From Circinella umbellata (taxonomy: Eukaryota; Mucoromycota; Mucoromycetes; Mucorales; Lichtheimiaceae): 64,000 bases of DNA. Numbering within the stretch: the first letter of the stretch is position 1; each line of letters starts with the position of its first letter. The notes beneath the pieces are model-generated. The model was not told the DNA's origin. It worked only from the letters and a program-made list of their open reading frames with translations, and searched no databases. The DNA is taken from assembly GCA_025093555.1 (NCBI GenBank), contig JAIWNF010000088.1, positions 62,001-126,000 of the forward strand, read 5' to 3'. Of this stretch, positions 49,101 to 61,015 are shown piece by piece. The position numbers and the translations under genes were made by a program.

Positions 49101-49634
49101 TATATATATATATTAAGATACATTACCCGTTGAGTTTGGCTAATCCTGTAGGTGACCATCGTACATGTCGATAGGTCTCAGATACTATAATACTTGGTTG
49201 GATAGGTATGTTTTGGACTAGTAAAGCAAGGGCGCATGAATTAGAGCATGAAACTCTTTTTTTTTGGTTTCTTTTTCCAACCATTAACACATTCTCCAAC
49301 ATGAACTTATATTTAAATGATACCTGTCATTATTGAAGGTGCATTTGGATTTCCTTTTCTTAATTCATTTAAACCAAGGTGATTATGAGCATCTTCTTCA
49401 GATCGCAAGTCGACAAATACAGGTGTCTATGTTTTCGTGTTTTTTTTTATTATTTTTTGTTTGTTTGACAATGGATATAATATAGATCTTGATTATATTT
49501 ATTAATACTATTATTATTACCACAATGTGGATCCCGTTTTGAAGGCAAATGGCCAGTTGATCGTCTTCATTCCATTGAACAGAATCAGTAAAATAAGGTT
49601 GACCTAAAAGACTAATGGCAGGTCTATATTCCAT
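46187..49634 (-). CDS. TFIIIC subunit with WD-like N-terminus and C-terminal zinc region (GTF3C4-like)
   Basis: Minus-strand, many short exons from MEYRPAISLLGQPYFTDSVQWNEDD to CQKCIMCGSSLL. The N-terminus has the TFIIIC-delta-type start, where a first beta-propeller blade follows (SVQWNEDDQLAICLQNGIHI). The middle has repeated blade-like segments (HRTYRHVRWSPTGLAKL-type, minus strand near 49150). The C-terminus carries a zinc module: CPGCQELVIVEKDRLGVCP, H-x-WG, CNVTRRVL, TCILCGEK and CIMCG, matching the TFIIIC putative zinc finger. It belongs to the complex that binds tRNA-gene A/B boxes and recruits TFIIIB for Pol III. The splice at the last exon (WG joined to SCNVTRR) keeps phase. Not all internal exon edges were resolved. 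Confidence 0.8.
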
Positions 49635-49929
49635 GGCTATTCGTTTTTGAAAAAAAATGCGCGTGTAAAGTTTTCAATAGATAAGTTGACCTAAACGCGA
49701 TTTTCTCGGAGGGGAAAAAAAAAAGAAAGGAACTTGACAACAAAATAAATAAAATAAAAATCAGCTTGTGGTTAATTAATAAGAAATTTTCTTCTGTATT
49801 ATGCATGTCTGTATGTATGTTATATGAAGGGTAATAGATGATACAAGTATACAATAGAGTTTTTACTATATGAAAAATTTACAATTATGAGAATAATAAG
49901 GTAATAGAAAATTTGTGGGAGAAATGGTT

Positions 49930-51135
49930 TTAATGATGATGATGCTTTCTGTGTGATCGTTTGTTCCACCTGTATTTACCAACAGGTAATTTTACTTTTT
50001 GCTCTTCCATGACTGCAGCAATACCAGAATAGTATGCACCTAATGCAGCGAAGAATGCAGATACCCCTATGATTATTATTTCTATAGTCAGTAAAATATA
50101 TTGGGTTTTACATATATTCAACTACAATGATGACAACATACCACTAACACGTAAAACGGCTGATACATCGGTTATATAGTATATAGCGCTGAGCAATAAT
50201 GTAACAAACACCCAAAATAAACACCTAAAATAAAGTAATTATGTTTTAATAAGCAAACAAACAAACAAACATATGATTGAACAAAATAGCCTGTTTTTGA
50301 TCATGTAATAACAATAGTAATAGTATAAATAACTTACCAACTAAGAATAAAAGTACCAGATTTAATTTTAATTGAAATGCCTAAAAGCATTACCGTATAA
50401 AATGCCCAAAAGAAATGATAAATAGCATTTGCTTGTGCTAAATCCCAAGCTGTTTCATAGGAATCCAAAGTAGATGCTGCAGAAGGTAACATCATCATAC
50501 CGGAACCCGCCCAGAATGCTCCATATGAAACAAGAATGGTTCCAGAAAATGTACCACCATAAAACAAGTCCAAGAACCTGTATGTATCATTGGAGAAAGA
50601 ATTATTAATTTGGTTGGCATTGGATAAAAGTCGCTTTATCTTACCCAGCTAAATATTGTGCAATGCCGCCGAAAAGTAATGCAGTAGGAAAAATAATATG
50701 ATTGGGTTTATGTGGTAAGAATAAATTATAAGCAGCTAAAAGGTTGGTAACCATTGCAAAGGACCAAAGACCCAATACAGCAGGATTACCCATTGTTAAA
50801 GGACGACGATCTGACTGACCGTTAACCAAAGGTGATGCTGACCGTGTCAACCATTCCCAAGCATTTGCACCTTCCATTCCTGGCCCACCTACTCGACCTC
50901 CTCCACCGATAAAAGGAGGCGGTGAAAGAGAAGGGGGTGTTGTAGATCTACTATTAGGAACAGTTAATTTGCCGTTTGCATCTTGAGTAGGTCGTATGGG
51001 CATAGGACTACGTATAGTACTTTCAGTGGCGGAACTTTGTCGTTGCTGATATGCTGACCCTTCTCCTCTTTCCATTTCATCGGGATTTTCAGCTCCAAAA
51101 GTCCATTCAGACGTACCCAACATTGGCTTAGCCAT
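49930..51135 (-). CDS. GPR1/FUN34/YaaH (ATO) acetate transporter
   Basis: Minus-strand gene with four exons, starting MAKPMLGTSEWTFGAENPDE. A cytosolic, Pro/Ser-rich N-terminus of about 95 residues precedes the family signature NPAVLGLWSFAMVTNLLAAY at the first membrane span. Then follow GGIAQYLAG, the YGGTFSGTILVSYGAFWAGS segment, AIYHFFWAFYTVMLLGIS, FVTLLLSAIYYITDV and VSAFFAALGAYYSGIAAVM: six spans in all. The C-terminus ends in a His run. Members import acetate with protons and are linked to ammonium export and acetate sensing in yeasts. It is divergently placed with NLE1. Confidence 0.9.
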
Positions 51136-51697
51136 TTTTTTACAATGTAAACTAGTAGTATTATATATAAAAAATAATATAAAAAAATGAAGCAGTTAAG
51201 GGACTAATAATAATAATAAAGAGAGTTGATATGAAAAGAAAAAAAAAGGAAAAAATTCGGTAATAAGTTCCAGTTATAGATATAAAGAGAAAAGATGATG
51301 TTTCGTTTTTATTTTTTTTGTTTGGTCTTTAAGGTCTATGGTATATATAACAAACTTGGTTTCAGGAAATCACGTTCCTAGTAGATATAAAGAAAACCTG
51401 TTAATATGTCAATCAATTCATACATCATATGAGAAATATTTGGTAAGATACAGTGTGAATATAGAAACATCCTAACTTTTTATGATCTACGGAAAAAACA
51501 CCTTTTTTTTTTACCTCACAAAAAAAGTATTAGTGTCTGTGCGTCTGAATTGTTGTCAGCCTCCCAAAAAAAAAAATTGAAAAATTATTTTTGGTCGGTT
51601 CGGAACACCCGAGGGCGAAAATAGCCAATTTTTTTTTCTTGATCAGAGAGCACACTCTTTTGGTAAGCACTACATACAAAACAAAAAACAAAAAATT
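51136..51697. promoter_or_regulatory. Divergent promoter region between ATO transporter and NLE1
   Basis: A 562-bp space separates the two start codons, so it must carry both promoters. It is AT-rich; the NLE1 side ends in an A-rich leader (acaaaacaaaaaacaaaaa). No specific operator could be named. Confidence 0.5.
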
Positions 51698-54262
51698 ATG
51701 CCTGCCAACAAAGCAAAAGCTGCCGCGGCTGCAGCCATCGCCATACCACTCATGCCTGAAGGTACAAAAGTAGTTGCTCAATTTAAATCAGCTGACGGTG
51801 AATCTACTGGACCTCCTTTAAATCTTCCTGCCGATGTCACCCCAGAACAACTTGAACTTTTATTGAATCAATTACTTGAACAGGTAAAGATCCGAGCACA
51901 CTACTATTTACTTTTTGATCTCTATTACTTAATTGGTAATATCCAAAAATAAATTCATAGATCGTGACGATCTAACTATTTCTTTTTTATGATTGATAGT
52001 CTGAAGATCCTATACCCTATTCTTTCTATGTTGGAGAAGATGAAATTATAAAATCATTATGGACAGATCGTAAAGATAAATCAACAGAAGATACAATCAC
52101 GATCGTATATCAACCACAAGCAGTATTTCGTGTACGAGCTGTATCACGATGTACTTCAACTCTCTCGGGTAAATTTTAAATATAGAATAAAAGCTATTTT
52201 TATGGGGGGGGGAAGTTGAAGTGACGGGTAATACTTTTGCATAAAATGGGTTGAATATAATATACTAAGTGTCAAACGACTGTGTCAATTCTCTTTTTTT
52301 TTAAAAAAAAAATAGGACATACGGAAGCAGTTTTATCATGTGCATTCAGTCCGGATGGATCTCAACTTGCTACTGGCTCAGGTAACGGAAACAAAAAAAA
52401 ACAGGGGCTCAATTGGGAAAGGTGTACACGAAAAGGGTAAAAAAGAACATCCCACTTATATATTTCTACTTTTCTTTTCGTATACTAGGGGACGCTACTG
52501 TTCGGATATGGGATTTAAATACGGAAACTCCTCGTTATACTTTGAGAGGACACACAGGATGGGTGTTATCGATAGCGTGGTCACCCGATGGTAAGACACT
52601 CGCTTCCGGAAGTATGGATAAAACAGTTCGATTATGGGACCCCAAGACCGGTAAATCCCTTGGTGATGGATTAAAAGGGCATACAAAGTGGATTACGAGT
52701 TTGTCCTGGGAACCTTATCACCTGTAAGTTTATTTTGGTCACTATGAAGTGTAAACTATGGAATTTTTTTTTTGTTGCTATGGGGATAACTGTCATTATT
52801 ATTTTATGGTTATTTTTATGGAACGATACTGAACAAAAAAAAAATAATATACTCAAATATATTAGAAACTCGAAAGCGAATCGATTAGCAAGTTCGTCCA
52901 AGGATTCTACAGTACGAGTATGGGATACAGCTTTAAGAAGAGTCATTATGACTATTTCACAACATACAGCAGCAGTAACTTGTGTTAAATGGGGTGGTGA
53001 AGGTTTAATCTATACCGCATCACAGGATAAAACTATCAAAGTCTGGAACTCAAGTGTACGTTGCTCATTTTTTGTACTACAGAAGCTTAAAAAATTACAG
53101 AGATGGAAAACGAGAGTAAAAAAAAAAAAAACAAAGAATCAAATAATTTAAAGTTTTCACACTTTATTCATTGTTATTATAGGGCGTATTAGTTAAAACT
53201 TTACAAGGTCATGGTCATTGGGTAAGTTTCAGTAATTTCTTATTGTTCAATTAAAAATATTTAACCATAAATTAAAGATTCGCGCGCAACAACTCTTTTC
53301 AGGGGGCCGAATGATTATATAAAGGATAATAGTTGGATATAATTAATAACCGGATGAAATAATAAAATTGGCAACTAAAAAAATATTAAATATATTATTA
53401 TCTTAGGTTAATACATTAGCACTCAGTACAGATTTTGTTCTTCGTACTGGACCATTTGACCATACTGGCAAGAAATATCCAACAGAAGAAGAATCAAAAG
53501 CAGCAGCTTTGGCACGCTATAAAGCATTTAAAGGATCTAAACCTGAACGACTTGTTAGTGGTTCTGATGATTTTACTATGTTTTTCTGGGAACCTGAAAC
53601 TAGCAAAAAACCACTTACACGAATGACAGGTAAAAGACAAAAAAAATTAAAACAGGGGCTCAAAATAAGGATGTGCACAAAGTGGGGTTGTCAATAAGCA
53701 TGCTTTTTTACACAAGTATAAAACGGTGAAACCCACATGATATTGTTTCTTTTTTCTAAAAACCAAAACTTTATTATTATAGGTCATCAAAAGTTGGTGA
53801 ATCATGTAAGCTTTTCGCCGGATGGACGATATATTGCAAGTGCGTCGTTTGATACTTCAGTTAAATTATGGGATGGTCAGACAGGTAAATTCTTGGGTAA
53901 TTTACGTGGCCATGTTGGATCTGTTTATCAAGTTTGTTGGTCAAGCGATTCAAGAATGTTATTGAGTGGTAGCAAGGATAGCACTTTAAAAGTATGGGAT
54001 ATCAAAAAGATGAAGATCAAGTTGGATCTACCAGGTCATCAGGATGAAGTAAGTATAGTTGAATTTATGTTTGTGTTTGTGTATGAGAGAGAGGGTAGGG
54101 GTATTGGGGGGGTCGATGAAGTTGAGCGATCAGTCATGGGATAAATTTCTTTAACAATATCGTAATAATTTTTAATAGGTATTCGCTGTTGACTGGAGTC
54201 CCGGTGGTGATAAAGTAGCAAGTGGTGGTAAAGATAAGCAGTTGAAGATTTGGAGACACTAA
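51698..54262 (+). CDS. nle1: Notchless/Rsa4 WD-repeat ribosome assembly factor
   Basis: Plus-strand gene with about nine exons from MPANKAKAAAAAAIAIPLMP to KQLKIWRH. After the start comes the NLE domain (VVAQFKSADGE, LPADVTPEQLELLLNQLL, YSFYVGEDEI) with IVYQPQAVFRVRAVSRCTST, the signature before the first blade. Eight WD blades follow (HTEAVLSCAFSPDGSQLATG, DATVRIWDLNTE, GHTGWVLSIAWSPDGKTLAS, and so on to WSPGGDKVASGGKDKQLKIW), including the long inserted blade with YKAFKGSKPERLVSGSDDFT. Rsa4 binds pre-60S particles and is pulled off by the AAA ATPase Rea1 through this NLE domain. Length and motif order fit a complete protein. Confidence 0.94.
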
Positions 54263-54955
54263 AAAAATTAATAATAAAAAGATAATTCTTACAATATAAC
54301 AAACAAAAATGGCGTGTTGTGTTTGTGCGTTGATAATATAATGAAAAGGAGAGAGTTAGTGAGAGAGATTGCCGATCGTTTGTTTTTTGTACACTCCACG
54401 CTGTTCAAAAAACCATTACGAATCATGATGATAGTACTACACATAAACGAAACTGTATGGCTTGCTGATCGACAAAGGGGGGTGACACAGATCGAGTGAA
54501 ATTGGTAACTTAGCTACCCAAAACGTCAATTAGATACTCTGCACGGTCGTTTGTGATCCGTTACACAAACAACAAGCTTGTTTGACTTTGCAAAGTCGTT
54601 TTTTTTTTCTTTTTTATAATAATGAAAATAATACGCACCCCATCCAATGTCAATTATAAACTAAAAATCGGAGAGGAATCAGTAAAACGTTCTATTGGGC
54701 TTATATTTTTTTTATACAACGTACAATAAATAATTAAGATCAACTATAAAAAGACACCAGGCCACTTTTTTTTTTCTTTTTTTCTTTTCTTTATCCGTTT
54801 CCTCTTTTTATTTTCTATTTTCTACCCCTTATACATATATACCCTCATATTCATATAAATATAAAATATTATTGAAAACGGCATCACACTCCATCATCTA
54901 TCATTCTCTTTTTATATTATACATATCATCATTACATATAACATTATATCACACC
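54263..54955. other. Intergenic between NLE1 and the methyltransferase gene
   Basis: AT-rich; a pyrimidine-rich run from about 54770 to 54835 lies just before the methyltransferase leader, a common fungal promoter feature. No gene seen. Confidence 0.5.
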
Positions 54956-56791
54956 ATGTTCTCCAATCACTCAGTACTTGATTTACCCACATGTAGCTAT
55001 TCTGATGCATTTGTAAAGCGCTTTATAAAAAAGAAACCAATCGATGACATGTTAGACAATGATTTTCCAGATCCTTGGTACATTTCTTCCCGCATTGTTA
55101 TTGCTTCTGAACATATGCCATGGTTACAGTCACCTCCACCTTCTCCAGGAGCCAACGACCGCAACAATACCAAGTCGGGCTTGCCCAGACGTCAGACCAC
55201 CAGTCGCAACAACTACAACAGCAAAAAACATGCCATTTTATCACGACCCAATCGAACAACTAGTAAAATTCAACATCAACCTTTACCACCGTTACCTGCT
55301 ACTCCTACTTCACCCATTGTAATACCTTCTCCTTCTGAATCAACACCATCACTTCCTACCTCAAATCACCGCATATCTACTGTTCGTAATAAACAGCAAA
55401 ACTCTGACTCAATCATGCAATGGGTTGACCAACGGTTATCACAACGTCCCTTGTCACGTCAATCACCTTCTAATAGCCATGTTCGTCTTCCACAATCACA
55501 ATCACAACAATCACTGAAAACATATAAACCTTTAACTGCACCTTCAAGAGCTCCATCTACAATAACAAACCGACCAACAAGATCATCTAGTTTATCTAGT
55601 GATGTAACTCGTATTCTTTCCTCTCTTCCCACACCGTCTTCATCTTCCTCTTCAACATCACTACGTTCCGCAAAACAAAAACAAAATCAAAGTACACCGG
55701 CGATACGTCGTCCTAGTACTAGTAGCGCAATGACAACAAACAATAAAAAAATCAACAAGTTCGATGTTGCTGAATGGCCTCATGTTCTTTCTCAAAACAT
55801 GGAAGAACAAGACCGTATGGTGGCACAACACTATATCTTACGAACCGTCTTTGAAGGTGATTTTGCAGCTCCTTTGCGTACCTCCTTTTCGGAAAAAGGT
55901 GCTGTTGTCTTGGACATGGGTTGCGGTTCGGGTACATGGTGCATGGAAATGGCCACTGCATTTCCACAATCCACTTTTATTGGTATTGATCGTGCTTCCG
56001 ATTATCCACGAGATATTAAGCCCAAGAATTGTATTTTCCGCACTTGTGACCTTCAACAACTCCCTTTACCTTTTCCTGATAATAGCGTTGATTTTATTTT
56101 TCAACGAGATTTAAACTGGGATCTACAAGCATGTCAATGGAGCCCCCTTGTACGTGAATATTTGCGTATTTTAAAACCTGGCGGTTGGATTGAACTGGTT
56201 GAACCAGTAAGTATTATTTTTTATCATTTATATAATTCTGCTCCCTACTACTCAAAAGTAGACCTGGTGTGTTGACAACTATTTTTTTTTTCTTTTAGGA
56301 TCTTGAAACCCAAAGCAGTAAAAGCCAGGAATGTACTATGAATGATAAACGTAAGTTCAGATTCATGTTACAAAACACCTAATACATAAGTAAGCTTACT
56401 AAATATTTTTATTACCTTTTATATATTGACAGTGATTTATGGTATCTCTATGCGACATCAAGATCCTTTTGTATCACGCCACTTGTCATCAATTCTTGCC
56501 GCAAATGGATTTCGACGGGTCGAAAGCCAGTTTCAATCCTTACCACTTGGATGGACAAGCAATGATGATGATAAATCATCGCATACATCTGCAAAGTTAG
56601 CGAAAGCTGCTGCTAGCCAATACATGTTTACTTTACAATCTTTACGACCTTGGTTATCCTCTGTCATGAATCTGAATAACGAACGATATAATAATTATAT
56701 CGCAGATTTGCCTGATGAATGGAAACGGGGACAGACTTATATCAATTGGCACCGAGCCATTGCACAAAAGCCACTTACTAAACTACAATAA
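54956..56791 (+). CDS. SAM-dependent methyltransferase with Ser/Pro-rich N-terminus
   Basis: Three exons (54956-56206, 56299-56350, 56433-56791) sum to 1,662 nt, 553 residues, in phase. The first 270 residues are rich in Ser, Thr, Pro and Gln. The catalytic fold then shows motif I VLDMGCGSGTWCMEMA, the acidic strand end FIGIDRAS, a motif II-like CDLQQLPLPFPDNSVDFIFQ and a motif III-like ILKPGGWIELVEP. This is class I methyltransferase architecture, common among fungal proteins of unknown substrate (LaeA-like families share it). An upstream in-frame start at 54872 exists, but 54956 lacks the odd hydrophobic lead and was preferred. Substrate unknown. Confidence 0.85.
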
Positions 56792-57415
56792 TAATTTTTG
56801 ATTTTTTTTTTTTGCCATTCCATTCATTTTTTTTTCTTACGTATTTTTGTGCTTAGCATATGAATTACACAAAACTCAAACACACAGACACATCTATAAT
56901 AACATACGATTGTACTTCTTCCTTTTTTTTCCGCAATTTTTTTTCTGTACTCTATAATTCTTGTTTCATTCCTTCATTCTGTGTTTACACAAATATTTCC
57001 ACGTTCTTTTTTTTTGTACAAACATCCATCAAAAACTCACTTTCTCGTTCCTTTCCTTTCCTTTTTACTTTTACTTTTTATATTTTTATTATGTATATTA
57101 TCCCACCTCTTATACTACTTGTTCCTTCACTAGTATTATTCTCATTACTATTTATTACTATCAAATAACAACGACGAATTAGAGCGCGTTTGAAATGTGT
57201 TGCTCTTTTTCTTTATTCTTCAACATAACACAAAAACAATGAAAACGTTTTTTTATTGACAAAATACACAAATATGACAAATGTATATTTGTTGTTATTT
57301 TTGGTTTAGTTTTAACAAGATTTTTAAGTTGACAGTGTGGCCTGTAAAAGGAAATTTGGGACAAGCGTTTCACAAAAGTAAAACTCTTTAATGAGAACCA
57401 AGAACTCGTGTCACG
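56792..57415. other. Convergent intergenic between methyltransferase and Fanzor
   Basis: T-rich 3' flanks of two converging genes. Two overlapping hydrophobic frames come from T-rich composition and are not believed. The Fanzor-side end might include the 3' boundary of the mobile element, but no inverted repeat was found. Confidence 0.5.
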
Positions 57416-58574
57416 TCAACAATTTCTCCATGTGGGGAGTAAGCGAATATGAGGATTTACAACGGGAAAAGGGGGGAATCGGTGTATTTGTAAAAGATAA
57501 GATTTTGATAGTCCAGAAACCGCGATGTTGAATCCTCCAACTTCATCACGATCAAATGTACTTGAATTATGGGCACGGCATTGTGGATTGGTGCATCTTA
57601 ACGTGCCATTGACAGACTTTAGCTTGTTGTTGCGTCTAAATTTTTGGTGCTTGGTGGGACTATGGCAAACCGGGCAAGTACGGCTACTCTTGTATTCGTT
57701 GGTGATATATACATGATCATGTGCAGGAGCATCCAGTTGTTTGATCAATTTAGAGTTTGCACCTCGTTTGTGTTCTTTAATTCGACTGTTTGCTACCCTA
57801 TACGATCCAAAGAACACGACACTTCCCATTGAATTTTTAATTTGCCAGCTCGATCCTTGCTTTTGGTGATAAATGTTGTGACGAATCTCCCGTGTTCGGT
57901 CTTCTTTTTGGCGTTTTTGTTCGTCATCTTCATTATTTTTATGCTTTTGTTTATATCGTTCACGTCGTTTTTCATGTTTAGATGAAAAATTAGCTGCACT
58001 TTTTTGCTTGGCAGTATATTTCAGTGCTTTAGGTGGTCGGATATAGTTTGTTGTTATTTGTTGTGTACCTATAGTTGTTGTTGGAATTAATGATGACGAT
58101 GAAGACGCTGATGGATCAGACGTTGAATATTTCCAATAGGGTTTTATTGTTTCAAGAAGTTGAGATGCTTTTGCAATTGTTGCTGTCGCTGCCACTACAA
58201 TCCCTGGATCCACACCTACAATCACCAATGGCTTCTCACTGTCAGTACTTGCGATCAGACTTTTCTGAATAGCCAACTATAAATATATATCGTCATAAGT
58301 ATCTTAATCGCATGATAGCATATATATACATATGATATTGAATTTCGTATTATTATTTATTAATACCTGATCTTCATCCGGTTTCGTTACTTTGTCAACA
58401 TCTTTTCCCAAAAGTTTCATCTCCAAGGCATATAATTGTGATCTTGCATCTGCCAGATCCCTTCGGTTCACAGATAAATCACGTTCGATACTATTAGCAC
58501 GTTGTCTAACTTCTCGTAAGTCGGCACTTACAAATGAAGAACCGCATGGATCATAATTTATATACGGTGAATTT
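57416..58574 (-). CDS. Fanzor (eukaryotic TnpB-like RNA-guided nuclease), 5'-truncated
   Basis: Two minus-strand exons remain (about 58574-58367 and 58276-57416, in phase), about 355 residues. Seen: NYDPCGSSFVSADLREVR, a coiled stretch, the RuvC-I strand VIVGVDPGIVVAATA with its Asp, a Lys/Arg-rich helix, GSVVFFGSYRVANSRIKEH, ITNEYKSSRTCPVC, CTNPQCRAHNSS and the RuvC-III motif FDRDEVGGFNI. The Glu in NEYKSS sits where Fanzors and some TnpBs are known to carry a relocated RuvC-II Glu. CPVC and CTNPQC form the zinc finger. Known family members are RNA-guided DNA nucleases borne by transposons. The N-terminal (guide-RNA and target-motif-binding) part is missing: upstream sequence switches to another transposon's ORF on the opposite strand. 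C-terminal half is free of stops. Confidence 0.85.
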
Positions 58575-59125
58575 CACTTGCTTCGTCATTTTCCTGATAT
58601 CATCGAAAAGCTGGGCCCCTTGCGTGGTTACAGTACTAGATCGGCAGAGCGCGCAATTGGTTAGTATATAATTATTACTGAATACCCTATTGCTACACTA
58701 TTGAATATACACTTACTATCTGTTTGCACAACATAGGGTTTTTCAAACGCCATATAAAACTTCGTGTCCAACCTGGAGCCAACGCTGCCAAGATAATTAA
58801 ACGTCAATTACTCATGCGTAACTTCGAGCGCATATATAAGACCGATAATCCAGTAGAAGAGCTCCTATCAAATCAGTATATTGTACCTGAAGATGAAGAA
58901 TATGAAGAAATAATGTTATGGAACCACCATGTAGCAAGTGTCACTGATTATAGCGCAAAATATAATCTTATTGAATACTTGACAAACTATTGGCATTACC
59001 ACTTTTGCGATGACCGGGTACTTCATAGTGTCCTAGACAACAATATTCGCATCGGGAAACAATTGCTCAAAGGTGACATCATATTCCGTTGCAACCACAG
59101 CAAAAAAACTGGATACTTTGGTTAA
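58575..59125 (+). pseudogene. C-terminal fragment of a large transposase (CACTA/Tnp2-like, tentative)
   Basis: A plus-strand frame begins without a start at the Fanzor junction: FHLLRHFPDIIEKLGPLRGY then STRSAERAIG, a gttagt intron donor near 58659, then FFKRHIKLRVQPGANAAKII and onward to a stop at 59125. HLLxHxPxxIxxxGPLxxxSxRxxERxIG followed by a KR-rich helix resembles the domain near the end of Tnp2/CACTA-type and related fungal transposases. The upstream DDE core is absent, so it is inactive. Confidence 0.5.
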
Positions 59126-59975
59126 ATTGATAATGCCAACTACATCTGGTTCGGGAATATTCTTTGGAGACCTATTGCTGTTTTTCACACACACCTATGA
59201 GGGTATGATTTCATACCAGTAAATGTAAACCATACACATATATAAATATATAATTTACCTTTTTTATAAATTTAGGCATTGAGCATCCCCTATCCTTGCC
59301 GAAAGTTTTATGGCAACATTAGGATGACGGAATATGGCGCACGAGGAACAAAAAAGGGCGTCCCACTTGGTTTTCGTACAAACAGCAATACAAGTACTTC
59401 CGACAAGCTTTATGTAACGCACGCTAACAATTTAAAGACCAATGCTGCATTGCTTAAATCCTCATTGCATGATGGCCGGTATTACTTGGTTTTTCCTGAA
59501 ATGATACCAGGCGACATTCAGCTGGGGATATCAACTCCACGGGCAACTGGGGCACGGGTAATGTGAATGAGGCAGTGAAAACCAATAAAAAACGACTATG
59601 ACGTTTGGACTTAGCCAATCAATTTTGACTATGACATGTTGCTGAGATTTAAACAGGTAGCATAAGAGAGAAGAGAGTTCATAAATTATAACTGTCAACC
59701 TTTTAAAAAAAAGTTATTGCTGTCAAAGGCTGTATCAATAGTGACAAAATGGAACTTAACTTCAATAATAAAAGACGTGGAAGAAAAACAGGAGGAAAAA
59801 ATTCTAATGCCGGAAGCAAAATCTAATGGACCGAAAGCATTATCTATGGAGAGTTTATGATTGTGTTTGGAGATGAGAATTATGCTGAGGCAAGTGATTC
59901 CAGGAACGATGTCAACAATGGGCCCGTTAATACGAACTCTACCAGTAGCCGAACTAAGCCATTGAATCGAGCACT
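59126..59975 (+). pseudogene. Downstream relic of transposon coding sequence
   Basis: A coding-like block at 59279-59566 reads IPYPCRKFYGNIRMTEYGAR and ends in a stop. Blocks around 59747-59960 show GRKTGGKNSN and SRNDVNNGPVNTNS between stops. No domain recognised. Taken as decayed parts of the same or a neighbouring element. Confidence 0.3.
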
Positions 59976-61015
59976 ATGAAACCGGATTCTTCTGAATCGA
60001 AAAACACTTCTTCAGAAGAGTTCGCTACTATTTGTGAGCTCCTAGAAGAACAAAATCTAGAAAAGACAGTAACAGACAATAATGCTTTTGATGTTGGTGA
60101 TGACAATGACGCTGAAGAACCTGATATCCCCATACCAGAAGAAGATGAGCGATCTGGTAAGAATGAGGATATTGTTCTTGAGGAATACTTTCTTAAAATT
60201 CAAGATCGCATGCATAATAATGCACATCAATTTCCTCAAGAACATCAAAATGTTCATTTTTTTTGCATTGATGGGAGAAATGAAAATCGATTCAAGCCTT
60301 TTGTACTTTCTATGTGTATTTCGGTGGCTCCCTCACATTTGTATAGAAAGCTCTCCAAGGTGAAACTAAAGTGTCCAGGATATAAATACCAAATAGTCAT
60401 CGTTAGATGTTGCTACGTACTTTAATTGTAATTAATCACTCGACTGCTTAATTAACAGGAACTCGGTAGAAGTATACTGCTGAGTGCCAAAAAGCAGCAT
60501 ATGCAATTATATCAATTCGTACAGATAAGGCGAAAATCACATCCGATTCCATTCTTCGTCAGCACTCTATAGATCACAATAAAAATCCATAAACTACCTT
60601 GAATTTATTAAGCTTTCGCCACAAGAGGTTAATGGTATCGATATATTTTATAAAACGCCAGAACAGCTCAATAATTATTTTACAAAGTGGAAAGAAATTG
60701 ATAATATTAGACATACAAAAAATAATAACGAAGAAATAATTGATGAAGTGAGCAAAGATTTAAATCCATCAATTCGTAGTAAGCGAGCTGCCCCACCTGC
60801 CCCGTCAAAAGCACCACCTACCGACATAATAGCTCAAACTAATAGTAGCTCTGATTGTTCAGAAATAGTCACTAATCGCTTCATTTCCTCTTTTTTAATT
60901 CGTCCAATACCTCTATCTATTGACTCACAACAACTAGCCGCCTTTATGTTCCATCAGTTTATGTCACAACAATTACCTTGCATCCTCTATGCTCGAAATG
61001 TCACTAAATACTAGA
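59976..61015 (+). pseudogene. Relic acidic ORF plus broken downstream frames
   Basis: 59976-60425 encodes an acidic segment (SEEFATICELLEEQNLEKTV, PEEDERSGKNEDIVLEEYF) then HFFCIDGRNENRFKPFVLSM and ends. 60640-61015 reads DIFYKTPEQLNNYFTKWKEI and SKDLNPSIRSKRAAPPAPSK. The stops in between imply decay. No recognised domain; the neighbourhood suggests transposon origin. Confidence 0.3.

Noticed and set aside
52735..52870. Hydrophobic peptide in frame with NLE1 near 52780
   Set aside because: It translates an intron; the WD blades on either side join without it.
56860..57182. Two overlapping hydrophobic frames after the methyltransferase gene
   Set aside because: They result from T-rich sequence in the 3' flank, with Phe/Ser/Tyr runs and no conserved residues.
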